A stretch of DNA of 64,000 nt from Pseudomonas yamanorum (GCF_013386765.1 NZ_JACARE010000027.1:124323-188322); one strand, 5' to 3'. Shown: positions 8,206-16,996, numbered from the stretch's first letter. The notes: generated by a model from the letters alone, not told the origin. A program made the numbers and translations.

Positions 8206-8472
8206 ATGCCTGCCCGCGAACAACTGCAAGAACAGGTCAAAATTTTGCGCGAGCAATTGGATCAGAATCCAGAGATGCCACTCGAAAAGCGCGAAGAGCT
8301 GCAAACATTGATTGCTGAACTGGAAGTTCAGGAGCCGCTGGAAGGCGCCATTCAGGATCCAAGTATCGCCGACGGTGTGAACCTGGCGGTGGAACGCTTT
8401 GAGCTGGACCACCCGGGAATTGCCGGGACCTTGCGCAATATCGTCGTGACCCTGGGCAATATCGGGATCTGA
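8206..8472 (+). CDS. DUF4404 family small protein
   Basis: An 88-aa acidic soluble protein starting MPAREQLQEQ. Residues 1-50 are predicted helical with heptad-like Leu/Val spacing (LQEQVKILREQLDQNP, LQTLIAELEVQ), followed by a conserved-looking VNLAVERFELDHPGIAGTLR and a hydrophobic tail. The ATG at 8206 has AGGAAG six bases upstream; the longer frame from 8161 lacks a ribosome site. I assign it to DUF4404, a family without known function. It lies between the HAD-like gene and convergent queF. Confidence 0.75.
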   Translation: MPAREQLQEQVKILREQLDQNPEMPLEKREELQTLIAELEVQEPLEGAIQDPSIADGVNLAVERFELDHPGIAGTLRNIVVTLGNIGI

Positions 8473-8490
8473 CACACCCGGATACCAAAC

Positions 8491-8526
8491 AAAAGCCCCG
8501 CCATGAAAGCGGGGCTTTTTGTTTTT
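8491..8526. terminator. Bidirectional terminator between the DUF4404 gene and queF
   Basis: Stem AAAAGCCCCGC/GCGGGGCTTTTT with a six-base loop, followed by TTTGTTTTT on the plus strand and TTTTG on the minus strand. Convergent genes end on both sides. Confidence 0.92.
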
Positions 8527-9355
8527 ATTGGCGCGCCAGACGCACGTTCTGGAACTGCACAGCTTCCGTACTGCGATACGGGTTGATATCCAACCCGCCG
8601 CGACGCACGTACCGCGCATACACCGTCAATTTTTCCGGCTTGAGCAGGCGTTGCAGGTCGAGAAAGATCCGCTCCACGCACTGTTCATGGAAGTCCGAGT
8701 GCTGGCGGAAGCTCACCAGATACTCCAGCAGGCTGGCATGATCCAGCGCCGCGCCACGGTACTCCACCGCCACGCTGCCCCAGTCGGGCTGGCTGGTCAC
8801 CGGGCAGTTGGACTTGAGCAGATGGCTGTGGACGCTCTCCTCCACCACGCGCGAGTCATCGCAACGCAACAGTTCCGGGCGCGGGTGCTCGTAGTTGCTG
8901 ACGGTAATGTCCAGGTCATCAATGCACACACCCGGCAAAGCGACCACACCTTCGGCTTCAACCTCGCCCAGGCTGCGGATGCGCACGCCTACCGGTTTGC
9001 CGGCGGCTGCACTCAGGTCGGTGCGCAAGGTCGCTTCAAGGCTCTGCACATCGGCAAACGCGGTCTGGTTCAACGAGTTGAGGTACAGCTTGAAGGATTT
9101 CGACTCGATGATATTCGGCGAGTCGGCCGGGATGCTGAATTCACCGATGGCCACCACCGGCTTGCCGGATGGCAGCAGCCAGGACAGTTCGAAGCAGTTC
9201 CAGAAGTCCACGCCTTTATACGGCAGGGTCTCGGCGCTCAGGCCCAGCTCGGCCCACTTGGCGGCGCGAGGGATCGGGAACAGCAACGAAGGGGTGTAGG
9301 TGGAGATGTATTCACTGGACTTGCCCAGCGGCGAATGTTCGGCTGCGGGATGCAT
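8525..9355 (-). CDS. queF: NADPH-dependent 7-cyano-7-deazaguanine reductase
   Basis: A 276-aa enzyme reducing the nitrile preQ0 to the amine preQ1 on the way to queuosine in tRNA. It is the long, E. coli type. The diagnostic QueF motif ESKSFKLYLNS is at about 84-94; the nucleophile is Cys184 in SNCPVTSQPDWGS with Asp191 nearby, and FHEQCVERIF carries the His-Glu pair. The ATG at 9355 gives MHPAAEHSPL and the right length. I looked for a preQ1 riboswitch in the 57 bases upstream and did not see one. The cupredoxin gene precedes it on the same strand. Confidence 0.96.
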   Translation of the reverse strand: MHPAAEHSPLGKSSEYISTYTPSLLFPIPRAAKWAELGLSAETLPYKGVDFWNCFELSWLLPSGKPVVAIGEFSIPADSPNIIESKSFKLYLNSLNQTAFADVQSLEATLRTDLSAAAGKPVGVRIRSLGEVEAEGVVALPGVCIDDLDITVSNYEHPRPELLRCDDSRVVEESVHSHLLKSNCPVTSQPDWGSVAVEYRGAALDHASLLEYLVSFRQHSDFHEQCVERIFLDLQRLLKPEKLTVYARYVRRGGLDINPYRSTEAVQFQNVRLARQ

Positions 9356-9412
9356 GGCGGAAACCTGGCTAAATAAACGCGGCCATTCTACCCGCCTTTG
9401 CACCCCCGTGGC

Positions 9413-9937
9413 TTACTGGCTGACCGTCAGCTTGCCCACCATGCCCGCCTGGTAGTGGCCGGGGATGTTGCAGGCGAACTCAAGGCCAGTGGCCTTGGTG
9501 AAGGTCCAGGTCAGTTCGGCGGTCTTGCCCGGCTCTACCAGCACGCTGTTAGGGTCGTCGTGTTTCATGCCGCCCATGTCGCCATGACCCATCGCACTGT
9601 GGTCCATTTTGCCCATGCCTGTTGCCGTCAGCATGCCGCTGGCCTGCATTTGCAGCATTTCTTTCTGATGCGCCGCGTGCATGGCGGCGTCTCCAAGGTT
9701 GAACTCGTGGAGCAACTGGCCTTTGTTGACCAGCACAAAGCGCACGGTCTCACCGGCTTTTACATCGATGGCCTTGGGCGAAAAGGAAATATCCTGCAGC
9801 ACCACTTCCACTGTACGGGTGGCCTTGGCGGCCGGTGCAGCTTCACCGAAGGCGAAAGTTTCAGCCGGGGACGCCAGCACCGGAAGACTCAGCGCCATCA
9901 GGCAGCCGGCCAACAGCCAGGATTTACGCAAAAACAT
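9413..9937 (-). CDS. Periplasmic cupredoxin with Met/His-rich copper loop
   Basis: A 174-aa exported protein. Residues 1-22 are a Sec signal peptide ending VLASP. The mature chain is a cupredoxin fold with type-1 copper ligands His77 (LLHEFNLG), Cys156, His161 and Met166 (ACNIPGHYQAGM). Between the first and second ligand lies an insertion, about 86-126, with nine Met and five His, as in proteins that bind several Cu(I)/Cu(II) ions. GGAG lies eight bases before the ATG. The gene is divergent from the CopRS-like pair, with a CopR-type site between, so it is probably copper-induced and serves copper tolerance. CopI-like proteins are the nearest comparison. Confidence 0.88.
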   Translation of the reverse strand: MFLRKSWLLAGCLMALSLPVLASPAETFAFGEAAPAAKATRTVEVVLQDISFSPKAIDVKAGETVRFVLVNKGQLLHEFNLGDAAMHAAHQKEMLQMQASGMLTATGMGKMDHSAMGHGDMGGMKHDDPNSVLVEPGKTAELTWTFTKATGLEFACNIPGHYQAGMVGKLTVSQ

Positions 9938-10014
9938 GCTCACACTCCAAAGGTTCGGAATCAGTCTGTGGGACACTTTACGAACGCGCCGCTGCCAGCC
10001 AACTGACGGCCAGA

Positions 10015-10028
10015 TTACAACTTTGTCA
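10015..10028. promoter_or_regulatory. Probable CopR/CusR operator
   Basis: TTACAACTTTGTCA matches the copper-regulator palindrome TGACAA-N2-TTGTCA at 11 of 12 fixed positions. It lies in the 156-base gap between the divergent cupredoxin and copR-like genes, 78 and 66 bases from their starts. Confidence 0.65.
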
Positions 10029-10093
10029 GCTTGAGCCTACCGCCGGGTGTGCGCTGTATAAAGTCTGTGTTTACGTAAAGCCATGAGCCGCCC

Positions 10094-10774
10094 ATGAAAC
10101 TGCTGATCGTCGAAGACCAACCGAAAACCGGCCACTACCTGCGCCAGGGCCTGGCCGAGGCCGGGTTCAACACCGAACTGGTGGCCGATGGCACCAGCGG
10201 TCAGCACCTTGCGCTGACCGGCGACTACGACCTGTTGATCCTCGACGTGATGCTGCCGGGCCGTGATGGCTGGCAAATCCTCCAGGCCGTGCGCGGTGCC
10301 GGGCTCGATATGCCGGTGCTGTTCCTCACCGCGCGGGACGCCGTGGAAGACCGGGTGCACGGCCTGGAACTGGGCGCCGACGACTACCTGGTCAAGCCCT
10401 TCGCCTTTTCCGAGCTGCTGGCCCGAGTGCGCAGCTTGTTGCGCCGTGGCAGCAGCCCGCCCCAGGAAACCAGCCTGCAACTGGCCGACCTGCGCCTGGA
10501 CCTGATCCGCCGCCGGGTGGAGCGCGACGGCCAACGCATCGACCTCACGGCCAAGGAGTTTTCCCTGCTGGAACTGCTGCTGCGCCGCCAGGGCGAAGTG
10601 TTGCCCAAATCGCTGATTGCCTCCCAGGTGTGGGACATGAATTTCGACAGCGACACCAACATCATCGAAGTCGCGATCCGCCGCCTGCGCCTGAAAGTCG
10701 ACGATAACTTCCCCAACAAGTTGATCCATACGGTGCGCGGCATGGGCTATGTGCTCGAGGAGCGGTTCAGTTGA
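10094..10774 (+). CDS. copR: Heavy-metal response regulator, OmpR family (CopR-like)
   Basis: A 226-aa DNA-binding protein. Residues 1-115 are a receiver domain (VEDQ acidic pocket, phospho-acceptor Asp51 in LILDVMLP, Lys in LVKPF); residues about 125-226 are a winged-helix OmpR domain (DLTAKEFSLLELLLRR, SDTNIIEVAIRRLRLKVD, HTVRGMGYVLE). The sequence belongs to the CopR/CusR/IrlR group of metal responders. Its stop overlaps the start of the kinase gene (TGATG), and the divergent neighbour is a copper protein, which supports copper as the signal. Regulation through the site at 10015-10028, including of itself, is likely. Confidence 0.9.
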   Translation: MKLLIVEDQPKTGHYLRQGLAEAGFNTELVADGTSGQHLALTGDYDLLILDVMLPGRDGWQILQAVRGAGLDMPVLFLTARDAVEDRVHGLELGADDYLVKPFAFSELLARVRSLLRRGSSPPQETSLQLADLRLDLIRRRVERDGQRIDLTAKEFSLLELLLRRQGEVLPKSLIASQVWDMNFDSDTNIIEVAIRRLRLKVDDNFPNKLIHTVRGMGYVLEERFS

Positions 10775-12126
10775 TGAAACGGATTTCCCTCGCCAGCCGC
10801 CTGGCGCTACTGTTTGCCGGCTGCACCGCCGTGGTCTCATTGTTGGCCGGCGTGCTGTTCAACCACGCCAGCGAGGCGCACTTTATCGAGCTGGACCAGC
10901 AGTTGCTCGACGGCAAGCTGGTAGCGCTGCGCAGCACATTGCAGGGTGCCTACACGCCTGAGCTGTTTGCCTTACGAGAAGTGAAGCTACGGGACGAACT
11001 CAATCGCCAGCCTGACCTAGCCCTGCGCATCACCTCAGGCGATCAACGCTGGTTCGACGGTGCACCCGGCATCACCCTGCCCCGGGCGCCGGGCCTGCAC
11101 AGCCTGCAGAACGCCGGGACCGACTACCGCGTGTACAACGCGCCACTTGTTCCGGGTGACCCTGACTCTCCACGACTGACGCTGATGCTCGACATCACCC
11201 ACCACCAACACTTCCTGCAACGCATGCAGCATCTGATCTGGTTGACGGTCGGCCTTTCCGCCCTGGCCACCGCCCTGCTCGGTGCATGGGCCGCCCGCAG
11301 CGGCTTGCGCCCTTTGAGGCGCATGAGCGAAGTGGCCAGCAGCGTGTCCGCCCACTCCCTGACCCAGCGCCTGCCCCAGGAGCAAATGCCCGCCGAACTG
11401 GCGGAGCTGGCCCAGTCCTTCAACGCCATGCTTGGGCGCCTGGATGATGCGTTCCAGCGGCTCTCGGCGTTTTCTGCCGACATCGCCCATGAGTTGCGCA
11501 CCCCACTGTCGAATCTGCTGACACAGACCCAGGTCATCCTCACGCAGCCACGGCCGCTGGAGGACTACCGCGAGGCCCTGCACAGCAATCTGGAAGAACT
11601 GCAATGGATGGCGCAGTTGGTCAATGACATGTTGTACCTGGCCAAGGCCGACCATGGGCTGCTGGTGCCCAAGCGCGAAACCTTGATGCTGGCGGACGAA
11701 GTGGATGCCTTGCTGGAGTTTTTTGCGCCATTGGCAGAGGACGTCCAGGTGCGCCTGGTTCAAGAAGGCGGCGCCAATACCTCAGGTGACCGCAGCATGT
11801 TGCGCCGGGCGATTTCCAATCTGCTGGATAACGCATTGCGGTTCACGCCGGCGGGGGGCGAAGTCAGTGTGCGGATTACCGAGGGCACGCAAGGCGTGAG
11901 GTTGAGCGTGGAAAATGCCGGGGAAGGCATTCCAGGGGCGTTGTTGCCAAGGTTGTTTGATCGGTTTTACCGGGCAGATCCGGCGCGGCATGAAGGGAGT
12001 AGCGAGCACGCGGGGCTGGGGCTGGCGATTACCCAGTCGATTGTGCGGGCCCATGGCGGGCGGATCTTCTGTGAGTCTGGGCCGGGATGGACGCGGTTTG
12101 TGATCGAGTTGCCGCTAGGGCATTGA
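10774..12126 (+). CDS. copS: Heavy-metal sensor histidine kinase (CopS-like)
   Basis: A 450-aa inner-membrane kinase. There are membrane segments at about 7-30 and 150-172 with a periplasmic sensor of some 120 residues between them, then HAMP, the phospho-accepting His239 in DIAHELRTPLSNLL, an N box NLLDNALRFT and G boxes NAGEGIPG and GLGLAITQSIVRAHGG. The ATG at 10774 shares its A with the TGA of copR. This is the CopS/CusS/IrlS group, which detects periplasmic copper or silver. A REPIN follows 14 bases after the stop. Confidence 0.9.
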   Translation: MKRISLASRLALLFAGCTAVVSLLAGVLFNHASEAHFIELDQQLLDGKLVALRSTLQGAYTPELFALREVKLRDELNRQPDLALRITSGDQRWFDGAPGITLPRAPGLHSLQNAGTDYRVYNAPLVPGDPDSPRLTLMLDITHHQHFLQRMQHLIWLTVGLSALATALLGAWAARSGLRPLRRMSEVASSVSAHSLTQRLPQEQMPAELAELAQSFNAMLGRLDDAFQRLSAFSADIAHELRTPLSNLLTQTQVILTQPRPLEDYREALHSNLEELQWMAQLVNDMLYLAKADHGLLVPKRETLMLADEVDALLEFFAPLAEDVQVRLVQEGGANTSGDRSMLRRAISNLLDNALRFTPAGGEVSVRITEGTQGVRLSVENAGEGIPGALLPRLFDRFYRADPARHEGSSEHAGLGLAITQSIVRAHGGRIFCESGPGWTRFVIELPLGH

Positions 12127-12139
12127 TGCAAGCTGTTCC

Positions 12140-12235
12140 GGCCTCATCGCGGGCAAGCCCGGCTCCCACATTAGACTGAGTTGTTCTGGCGAACGCGGTC
12201 AAATGTGGGAGCTGGCTTGCCTGCGATAGCGGTCT
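12140..12235. repeat. REPIN with unlike arms
   Basis: The left arm reads CATCGCGGGCAAGCCCGGCT then CCCACATT; the right arm is the inverse of the other sub-family, AAATGTGGGAGCTGGCTTGC then CTGCGATAG. The arms face each other around about 27 bases and lie between the convergent copS and lolE genes. Confidence 0.85.
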
Positions 12236-12241
12236 TAAGAA

Positions 12242-13486
12242 CTACGAATACCTGAGGGCATGCGCCGGCTCGATCTTCGCAGCCCGATACGCCGGATAGA
12301 TCGTCGCCAGAAAGCTCAACACAAACCCCGCCGAGCAAATCAGCAGCACATCCCCACCCTGCAATTCCGAAGGCAGGTTGCTGACGAAATACACGTCCGA
12401 ACTGAAGATATGCTGCCCGGTCACCCGCTCCAGCCAACCCACCAGTTCACTGACGTTCAGCGCCGCAATCACGCCGAGGATGCCGCCGATCAACGTACCG
12501 ACGATGCCGATCACCGTGCCCTGCACCATGAAGATCGCCATGATCTGCCGCGGCGTGGCACCAATGGTGCGCAGGATCGCAATGTCGGCGCCCTTGTCGT
12601 TCACCACCATGATCAAGGTCGCGATGATGTTGAACGCCGCCACGGCAACGATCATCAGCAACAGCAGGCCGATCATGGTCTTTTCCATCTTCATCGCGCT
12701 GAACAGGCTGCCCTGGGTGTGGGTCCAGTCGTCCGCCTTGTAGTCAGCGCCGAGGCTGGCGGCGATGTCCGCCGAGACCTTGGGCGCCGCATACAGGTCT
12801 TTCACCGCCAGGCGCACGCTTTGCACCTGGTTCGGTTCCCAATGCTGGATCTCTGCCGCGTCGGCCATGTGGATCAGGGCCATGGAGCCATCCAGTTCGG
12901 CGCCCACCTTGAACACACCGACTACGTTCAGACGCTGCATGCGCGGGGTAATGCCACCGGGCGCGCTGCTGATTTCCGGCACGATCAGGGTGAGCTTGTC
13001 GCCCACGTTCAGGCGGAAACGCCGAGCGGTAATTTCGCCAATCACCACACCGAACTCGCCCGGCTTCAGGTCTTCCAGATGGCCCTGGACGATATGCTGG
13101 GCCACGATCGACACCTTGCCTTCCTGGGCCGGATCAACGCCGCTGATCTCGATCGGCTGCATCGCGCCCTTGTAGGAAAGCATGCCGTCCATCTGTGTGA
13201 ACGGTACCGCAGCGGTGACTTCAGGATTCTTCATCGCCGCATCCGCCACCGGCTGCCAGTCGCTGATGGGCTTCACCCCAACGATGGTCGCATGGGGCAC
13301 CATGCCGAGGATGCGTGAGCTCATTTCCCGCTGGAAGCCGTTCATCACCGACAACACCACGATCATCGCCAGCACGCCCAGGGCGAGGCCGATCATCGAG
13401 GTCATCGAGATAAACGAAACAAAACGGTTGCGGCGCTTGGCGCGGGTATAGCGCGTGCCGATGAAAATCGATAACGGTCTGAACAT
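12242..13486 (-). CDS. lolE: Lipoprotein-releasing ABC transporter permease LolE
   Basis: A 414-aa inner-membrane protein of the LolCDE complex, which extracts outer-membrane lipoproteins and passes them to LolA. It has the MacB/FtsX-type layout: one N-terminal helix (FVSFISMTSMIGLALGVLAM), a large periplasmic domain of about 220 residues, then three helices (about 265-400) and the typical end PAYRAAKIEPAHALRYS. The start at 13486 gives MFRPLSIFIGTRYTRAKRRN, closely like the paralogue beyond lolD. It is the last gene of lolC-lolD-lolE; which paralogue is called C or E rests on gene order. Confidence 0.9.
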   Translation of the reverse strand: MFRPLSIFIGTRYTRAKRRNRFVSFISMTSMIGLALGVLAMIVVLSVMNGFQREMSSRILGMVPHATIVGVKPISDWQPVADAAMKNPEVTAAVPFTQMDGMLSYKGAMQPIEISGVDPAQEGKVSIVAQHIVQGHLEDLKPGEFGVVIGEITARRFRLNVGDKLTLIVPEISSAPGGITPRMQRLNVVGVFKVGAELDGSMALIHMADAAEIQHWEPNQVQSVRLAVKDLYAAPKVSADIAASLGADYKADDWTHTQGSLFSAMKMEKTMIGLLLLMIVAVAAFNIIATLIMVVNDKGADIAILRTIGATPRQIMAIFMVQGTVIGIVGTLIGGILGVIAALNVSELVGWLERVTGQHIFSSDVYFVSNLPSELQGGDVLLICSAGFVLSFLATIYPAYRAAKIEPAHALRYS

Positions 13487-13544
13487 TCGCGGGCACCGTT
13501 GAAAAAATAGAAAACCCGGCGTCAGGCGCCGGGCTTGAAACAGG

Positions 13545-14228
13545 TCAGATGGCGACCAGATGACCTTCCTGCAGGTGCAGCACACGGTCCATCTGACGGG
13601 CCATGCTCATGTCATGGGTCACCACCAGGAACGCGGTGCGCATCTGGGTGCTCAGTTCCAGCATCAAGTCCTTGATGCCCTGGGCGGTGTGGGAGTCGAG
13701 GTTGCCGGTAGGCTCGTCGAGCATCACCAGGCCCGGGTTGTTGACCAGGGCGCGGGCAATCGCCACACGCTGGCGCTCGCCGCCGGACAGTTCAGCCGGT
13801 TTGTGCTCCAGGCGATGGCCCAGGCCGACCCGCTCCAGCAACGCCTTGGCACGCTGGCGTGCTTCCGGGATCGCGGTCTTGCCGATCAACAGCGGCATGC
13901 AGACGTTTTCCAGGGCGGTGAACTCAGGCAGCAAGTGGTGGAACTGATACACAAAGCCCAACGAACGGTTACGCAACTGGCCGCGGGCCTTCTCGCCCAG
14001 GGCCGACAGTTCTTCGCCGGCCAGCCAGACGCTGCCCTGGGACGGCGTATCAAGGCCGCCCAACAGGTTGAGCAAGGTACTTTTGCCGGAACCGGAACTG
14101 CCGACGATCGCCACGCGCTCGCCCGGGTGCAGTTCCAGCTGCAGGTTGGACAACACCACCACGGATTCCGGGCCTTCCTCGTAGGATTTGCCCAGGTTGC
14201 GGCAGCTCAGGATTGCTTTTTCACTCAT
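13545..14228 (-). CDS. lolD: Lipoprotein-releasing ABC transporter ATPase LolD
   Basis: A 227-aa cytosolic ATPase powering the LolCDE exporter. Walker A is GSSGSGKST, the signature LSGGERQRVAIARA, Walker B VMLDEPTGNLDS and the H-loop VVTHD. Two starts are possible: ATG at 14243 overlapping the end of lolC by 8 bases, or ATG at 14228, 7 bases after it. I chose 14228 because MSEKAILSCRNLGKSY has the usual LolD beginning and length. The gene lies between the two permease genes. Confidence 0.93.
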   Translation of the reverse strand: MSEKAILSCRNLGKSYEEGPESVVVLSNLQLELHPGERVAIVGSSGSGKSTLLNLLGGLDTPSQGSVWLAGEELSALGEKARGQLRNRSLGFVYQFHHLLPEFTALENVCMPLLIGKTAIPEARQRAKALLERVGLGHRLEHKPAELSGGERQRVAIARALVNNPGLVMLDEPTGNLDSHTAQGIKDLMLELSTQMRTAFLVVTHDMSMARQMDRVLHLQEGHLVAI

Positions 14229-14235
14229 GCCCGAT

Positions 14236-15486
14236 TCACTCATAACGTAAAGCCTGCGCCGGCTGGGTACGTGCCGCGCGCCAGGCTGGATACAGGGTGG
14301 CAAGGAAACTCAGGACCAACGCAGCGGCGCCGACCATCAACACGTCCTGGCTCTGCACCTGGGACGGCAAGTAGTCGATGAAGTAGACGTCGGAGTTCAA
14401 GAATTTGTGGCCGATCAACACTTCCAGCCCGGCGATGGCGGCGCTGACGTTCAGCGCAGCGAGAATCCCCACCACGGTGCCGATCAGGGTGCCGACGACG
14501 CCGATCACCGTGCCCTGGACCATGAAGATCGCCATGATCTGCCCCGGCGTGGCGCCGAGGGTGCGCAGGATAGCGATATCGCCCTTCTTGTCGTTCACCA
14601 CCATCACCAGCGTGGAGATGATGTTGAAGGCCGCCACGGCGACGATCAGCAGCAACAGCAGGCCGATCATGGCTTTTTCCATGCGGATGGCCTGGTACAG
14701 GTTGCCGTGGGTACGGGTCCAGTCGCGGGCGTAGTACTGGTTTTCACCCAGGTGCTGGGCGATTTCCCACGAGGTACGCGGCGCGTCGAACAGATCGTTG
14801 AATTTGAGGCGCAGGCCCTGAACCTGGTCCGGCTTCCAGCGATGCAGGCGGGCCAGGTCGGTCAGGTTGGTCAAGCCCAGGTAGCCGTCGATCTCGCCGG
14901 CGCCAACATGAAAGATGCCGACCACGGTGAAACGCTTCATGCGCGGGAACATGCCGGCCGGGGTCACGGTGACTTCCGGCGCAACGAAGGTCAGCTTGTC
15001 ACCGATGGCTACGCCGAGCTTGGCCGCGGCCTTGTCGCCGATAACAATGCCAAAGCTGCCGGGCGACAAGTCGTCCAGTTTGCCCTGTTGCATGAAGTTA
15101 TCGATGATCGAGACGTTGCGTTCCTGTGCCGGATCGATGGCATTGAGCAGGACTTTCTGCACTTTGCCGTCGTTGGTCAACAGGCCCTGCATCTGGGTGA
15201 AGGGCGCAACCGCCAGCACTTTGGGGTTCTGCTTGACCTTGGCGGCCAGGCTTTGCCAGTCGCTGATGGGCTCACCCGACTCGATGGTCGCGTGGGGCAC
15301 CATGCCCAGCACGCGGGTGCGCATCTCATGATCGAAACCGTTCATCACCGAAAGCACCACGATCATCACGACAACGCCAAGGGCGAGCCCGATCATCGAG
15401 GTCAAGGAAATGAACGACACAAAATGATTGCGACGCTTTGCACGGGTATAACGCGTGCCAATAAATACGAAGAGAGGTCTGAACAT
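14236..15486 (-). CDS. lolC: Lipoprotein-releasing ABC transporter permease LolC
   Basis: A 416-aa permease, first gene of the lol operon. It has the same layout as its paralogue: N-terminal helix (FISLTSMIGLALGVVVMIV), a periplasmic domain of roughly 220 residues and three C-terminal helices ending in YPAWRAARTQPAQALRYE. The N-terminus MFRPLFVFIGTRYTRAKRRN differs from LolE in few residues, so the two arose by duplication. A promoter should lie in the 94 bases before the divergent PilZ-like gene. Confidence 0.92.
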   Translation of the reverse strand: MFRPLFVFIGTRYTRAKRRNHFVSFISLTSMIGLALGVVVMIVVLSVMNGFDHEMRTRVLGMVPHATIESGEPISDWQSLAAKVKQNPKVLAVAPFTQMQGLLTNDGKVQKVLLNAIDPAQERNVSIIDNFMQQGKLDDLSPGSFGIVIGDKAAAKLGVAIGDKLTFVAPEVTVTPAGMFPRMKRFTVVGIFHVGAGEIDGYLGLTNLTDLARLHRWKPDQVQGLRLKFNDLFDAPRTSWEIAQHLGENQYYARDWTRTHGNLYQAIRMEKAMIGLLLLLIVAVAAFNIISTLVMVVNDKKGDIAILRTLGATPGQIMAIFMVQGTVIGVVGTLIGTVVGILAALNVSAAIAGLEVLIGHKFLNSDVYFIDYLPSQVQSQDVLMVGAAALVLSFLATLYPAWRAARTQPAQALRYE

Positions 15487-15580
15487 GTCGGGGCTTGTTC
15501 GGAGGAAAAGAAGACGTCCCGGTGGCGGGGTCTGGTAAGCAGCTTTACACTCAGACCATCACCGCTGCCTTGGGTTCGCC

Positions 15581-16165
15581 ATGTCGACATTAGATGAAGA
15601 AGATCGCCGCGAATACTACCGTATCGAGGACATGATCGCACTGGAAATTACCCCGCTGTCGGGCCCGGAAGCGCTGAGCAAGGAAGTATTGCTGGATGAT
15701 TCTCCGCTGTTCAATCTGCTCAGCGAGTTGCACCTGAGCGAATTCGAATCCCAGCACCTGCTGCGCCAGATCGGCGAGCGGGATCGCACCCTCGCCGCCT
15801 TCCTCAAAGTGCAGAACAAACGCATGGATTTGCTCAGCCAGATCATGGCGCAAAGCCTGCTGGGCGAGATCGGTACGCCGCAGCCCGTGGTCATCTCCGA
15901 AGGCGGCATCGAGTTCCTGAACCCTACGGCAATCCAGCCCGACAGCCACCTGGCGGTCAAGCTGGTGCTGATGCCACAAGCCCTCGGCCTGTTACTGCGG
16001 GCCAAGGTCACCCATTGCGATGCCAAGACCGGCGGCTTTGAAGTCGGCACTGAATTCGAAGCCATGACCGATGCCCAACGCCAACTGCTGGCGCGCTATA
16101 TCCTGCAAAAGCAGGCGCAGGAACGGCGCCTGGCGCGGGAAAAAAGCGAAGAATCCGACACCTGA
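15581..16165 (+). CDS. PilZ-domain-like protein
   Basis: A 194-aa soluble protein. The N-terminal RREYYRIED (residues 9-17) matches the RxxxR part of the c-di-GMP-binding PilZ motif. The second element, normally (D/N)xSxxG, appears as VVISEGGIEF in the middle of the chain with Val where the acidic residue should be, so nucleotide binding is uncertain. An amphipathic segment follows residue 40 and the last 35 residues are charged and helical (LARYILQKQAQERRLAREK). It is divergent from lolC and 66 bases before the glycerophosphodiesterase gene, possibly in an operon with it. Confidence 0.7.
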   Translation: MSTLDEEDRREYYRIEDMIALEITPLSGPEALSKEVLLDDSPLFNLLSELHLSEFESQHLLRQIGERDRTLAAFLKVQNKRMDLLSQIMAQSLLGEIGTPQPVVISEGGIEFLNPTAIQPDSHLAVKLVLMPQALGLLLRAKVTHCDAKTGGFEVGTEFEAMTDAQRQLLARYILQKQAQERRLAREKSEESDT

Positions 16166-16231
16166 AGACGAACAATGAATGGCGCGTCGCGTCATCCATC
16201 CAGCCAGCAACCCTGGCGTAAAGGAGCAACT

Positions 16232-16954
16232 GTGACCCTGATTTATGGCCACCGCGGTGCCAAAGGCGAAGCACCGGAAAACACCCTGACCAGCTTCCAG
16301 GAATGCCTCAAGCACGGCGTGCGCCGTTGCGAACTGGATTTGCACCTGTCCATGGACGGCGAGCTGATGGTCATCCATGACCCGACCCTCAAGCGCACCA
16401 CCGACCGGCGCGGCAAGGTCGTCGAATACTCAGCCGCCGACCTGGTGAAGATGGACGCACGCAAAGGCGGCCCGGGCTGGGTCAATCCCTGCCCGATCCC
16501 ACGCCTGGAAGAACTGTTCGAAAAATGCGACTTCGATCACTGGCAACTGGAAGTCAAAAGCGCGTCACGCACCCGCGCGGCAACCACCGTGCTGGCGATC
16601 CGGGAAATGGCCCAGCGTTTCGGGCTGATGGACAAGGTCACGGTCACCTCAAGCTCGCGGGAAGTATTGAAAGCTGCGCTGGACCTCACCCCGGACCTGT
16701 CCCGCGGACTGGTAGCCGAATACGCCTGGCTCGACCCGTTGAAGGTAGCGGCCAACTATGGCTGTGGGATTCTGGCGTTGAACTGGACGCTGTGCACCCC
16801 TGAGCGTCTGGAAAAAGCCCAGCGCCAGGGTTTGCACGTGTCCGTGTGGACCGTCAACGAACCCGCGCTGATGCGCAGGCTCGCCGACTTCGGCGTAGAT
16901 AGCCTGATTACAGACTTTCCCGGTTTGGCCACTGCCACTCTCGGGAATTACTGA
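16232..16954 (+). CDS. Glycerophosphodiester phosphodiesterase
   Basis: A 240-aa cytosolic enzyme splitting glycerophosphodiesters into glycerol-3-phosphate and an alcohol. The GDPD motifs are complete: YGHRGAKGEAPENT (His7, Arg8, Glu16), ELDLHLSMDGELMVIHD with the metal Glu/Asp and the second His, TDRRGKV, and WTVNEP near the end. I start it at GTG 16232, which has AAAGGAG five bases upstream; the longer frame from 16175 lacks a ribosome site. There is no signal peptide, so it is of the UgpQ rather than the periplasmic GlpQ kind. Confidence 0.92.
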   Translation: MTLIYGHRGAKGEAPENTLTSFQECLKHGVRRCELDLHLSMDGELMVIHDPTLKRTTDRRGKVVEYSAADLVKMDARKGGPGWVNPCPIPRLEELFEKCDFDHWQLEVKSASRTRAATTVLAIREMAQRFGLMDKVTVTSSSREVLKAALDLTPDLSRGLVAEYAWLDPLKVAANYGCGILALNWTLCTPERLEKAQRQGLHVSVWTVNEPALMRRLADFGVDSLITDFPGLATATLGNY

Positions 16955-16996
16955 AATCGGTCTCCCCGGCCGGCTCAGGCCACCGGCCGGAGCCGC

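Noticed and set aside
9356..9412. preQ1 riboswitch before queF
   Set aside because: Only 57 bases are available and none resembles the preQ1 aptamer core; the upstream gene is on the same strand.
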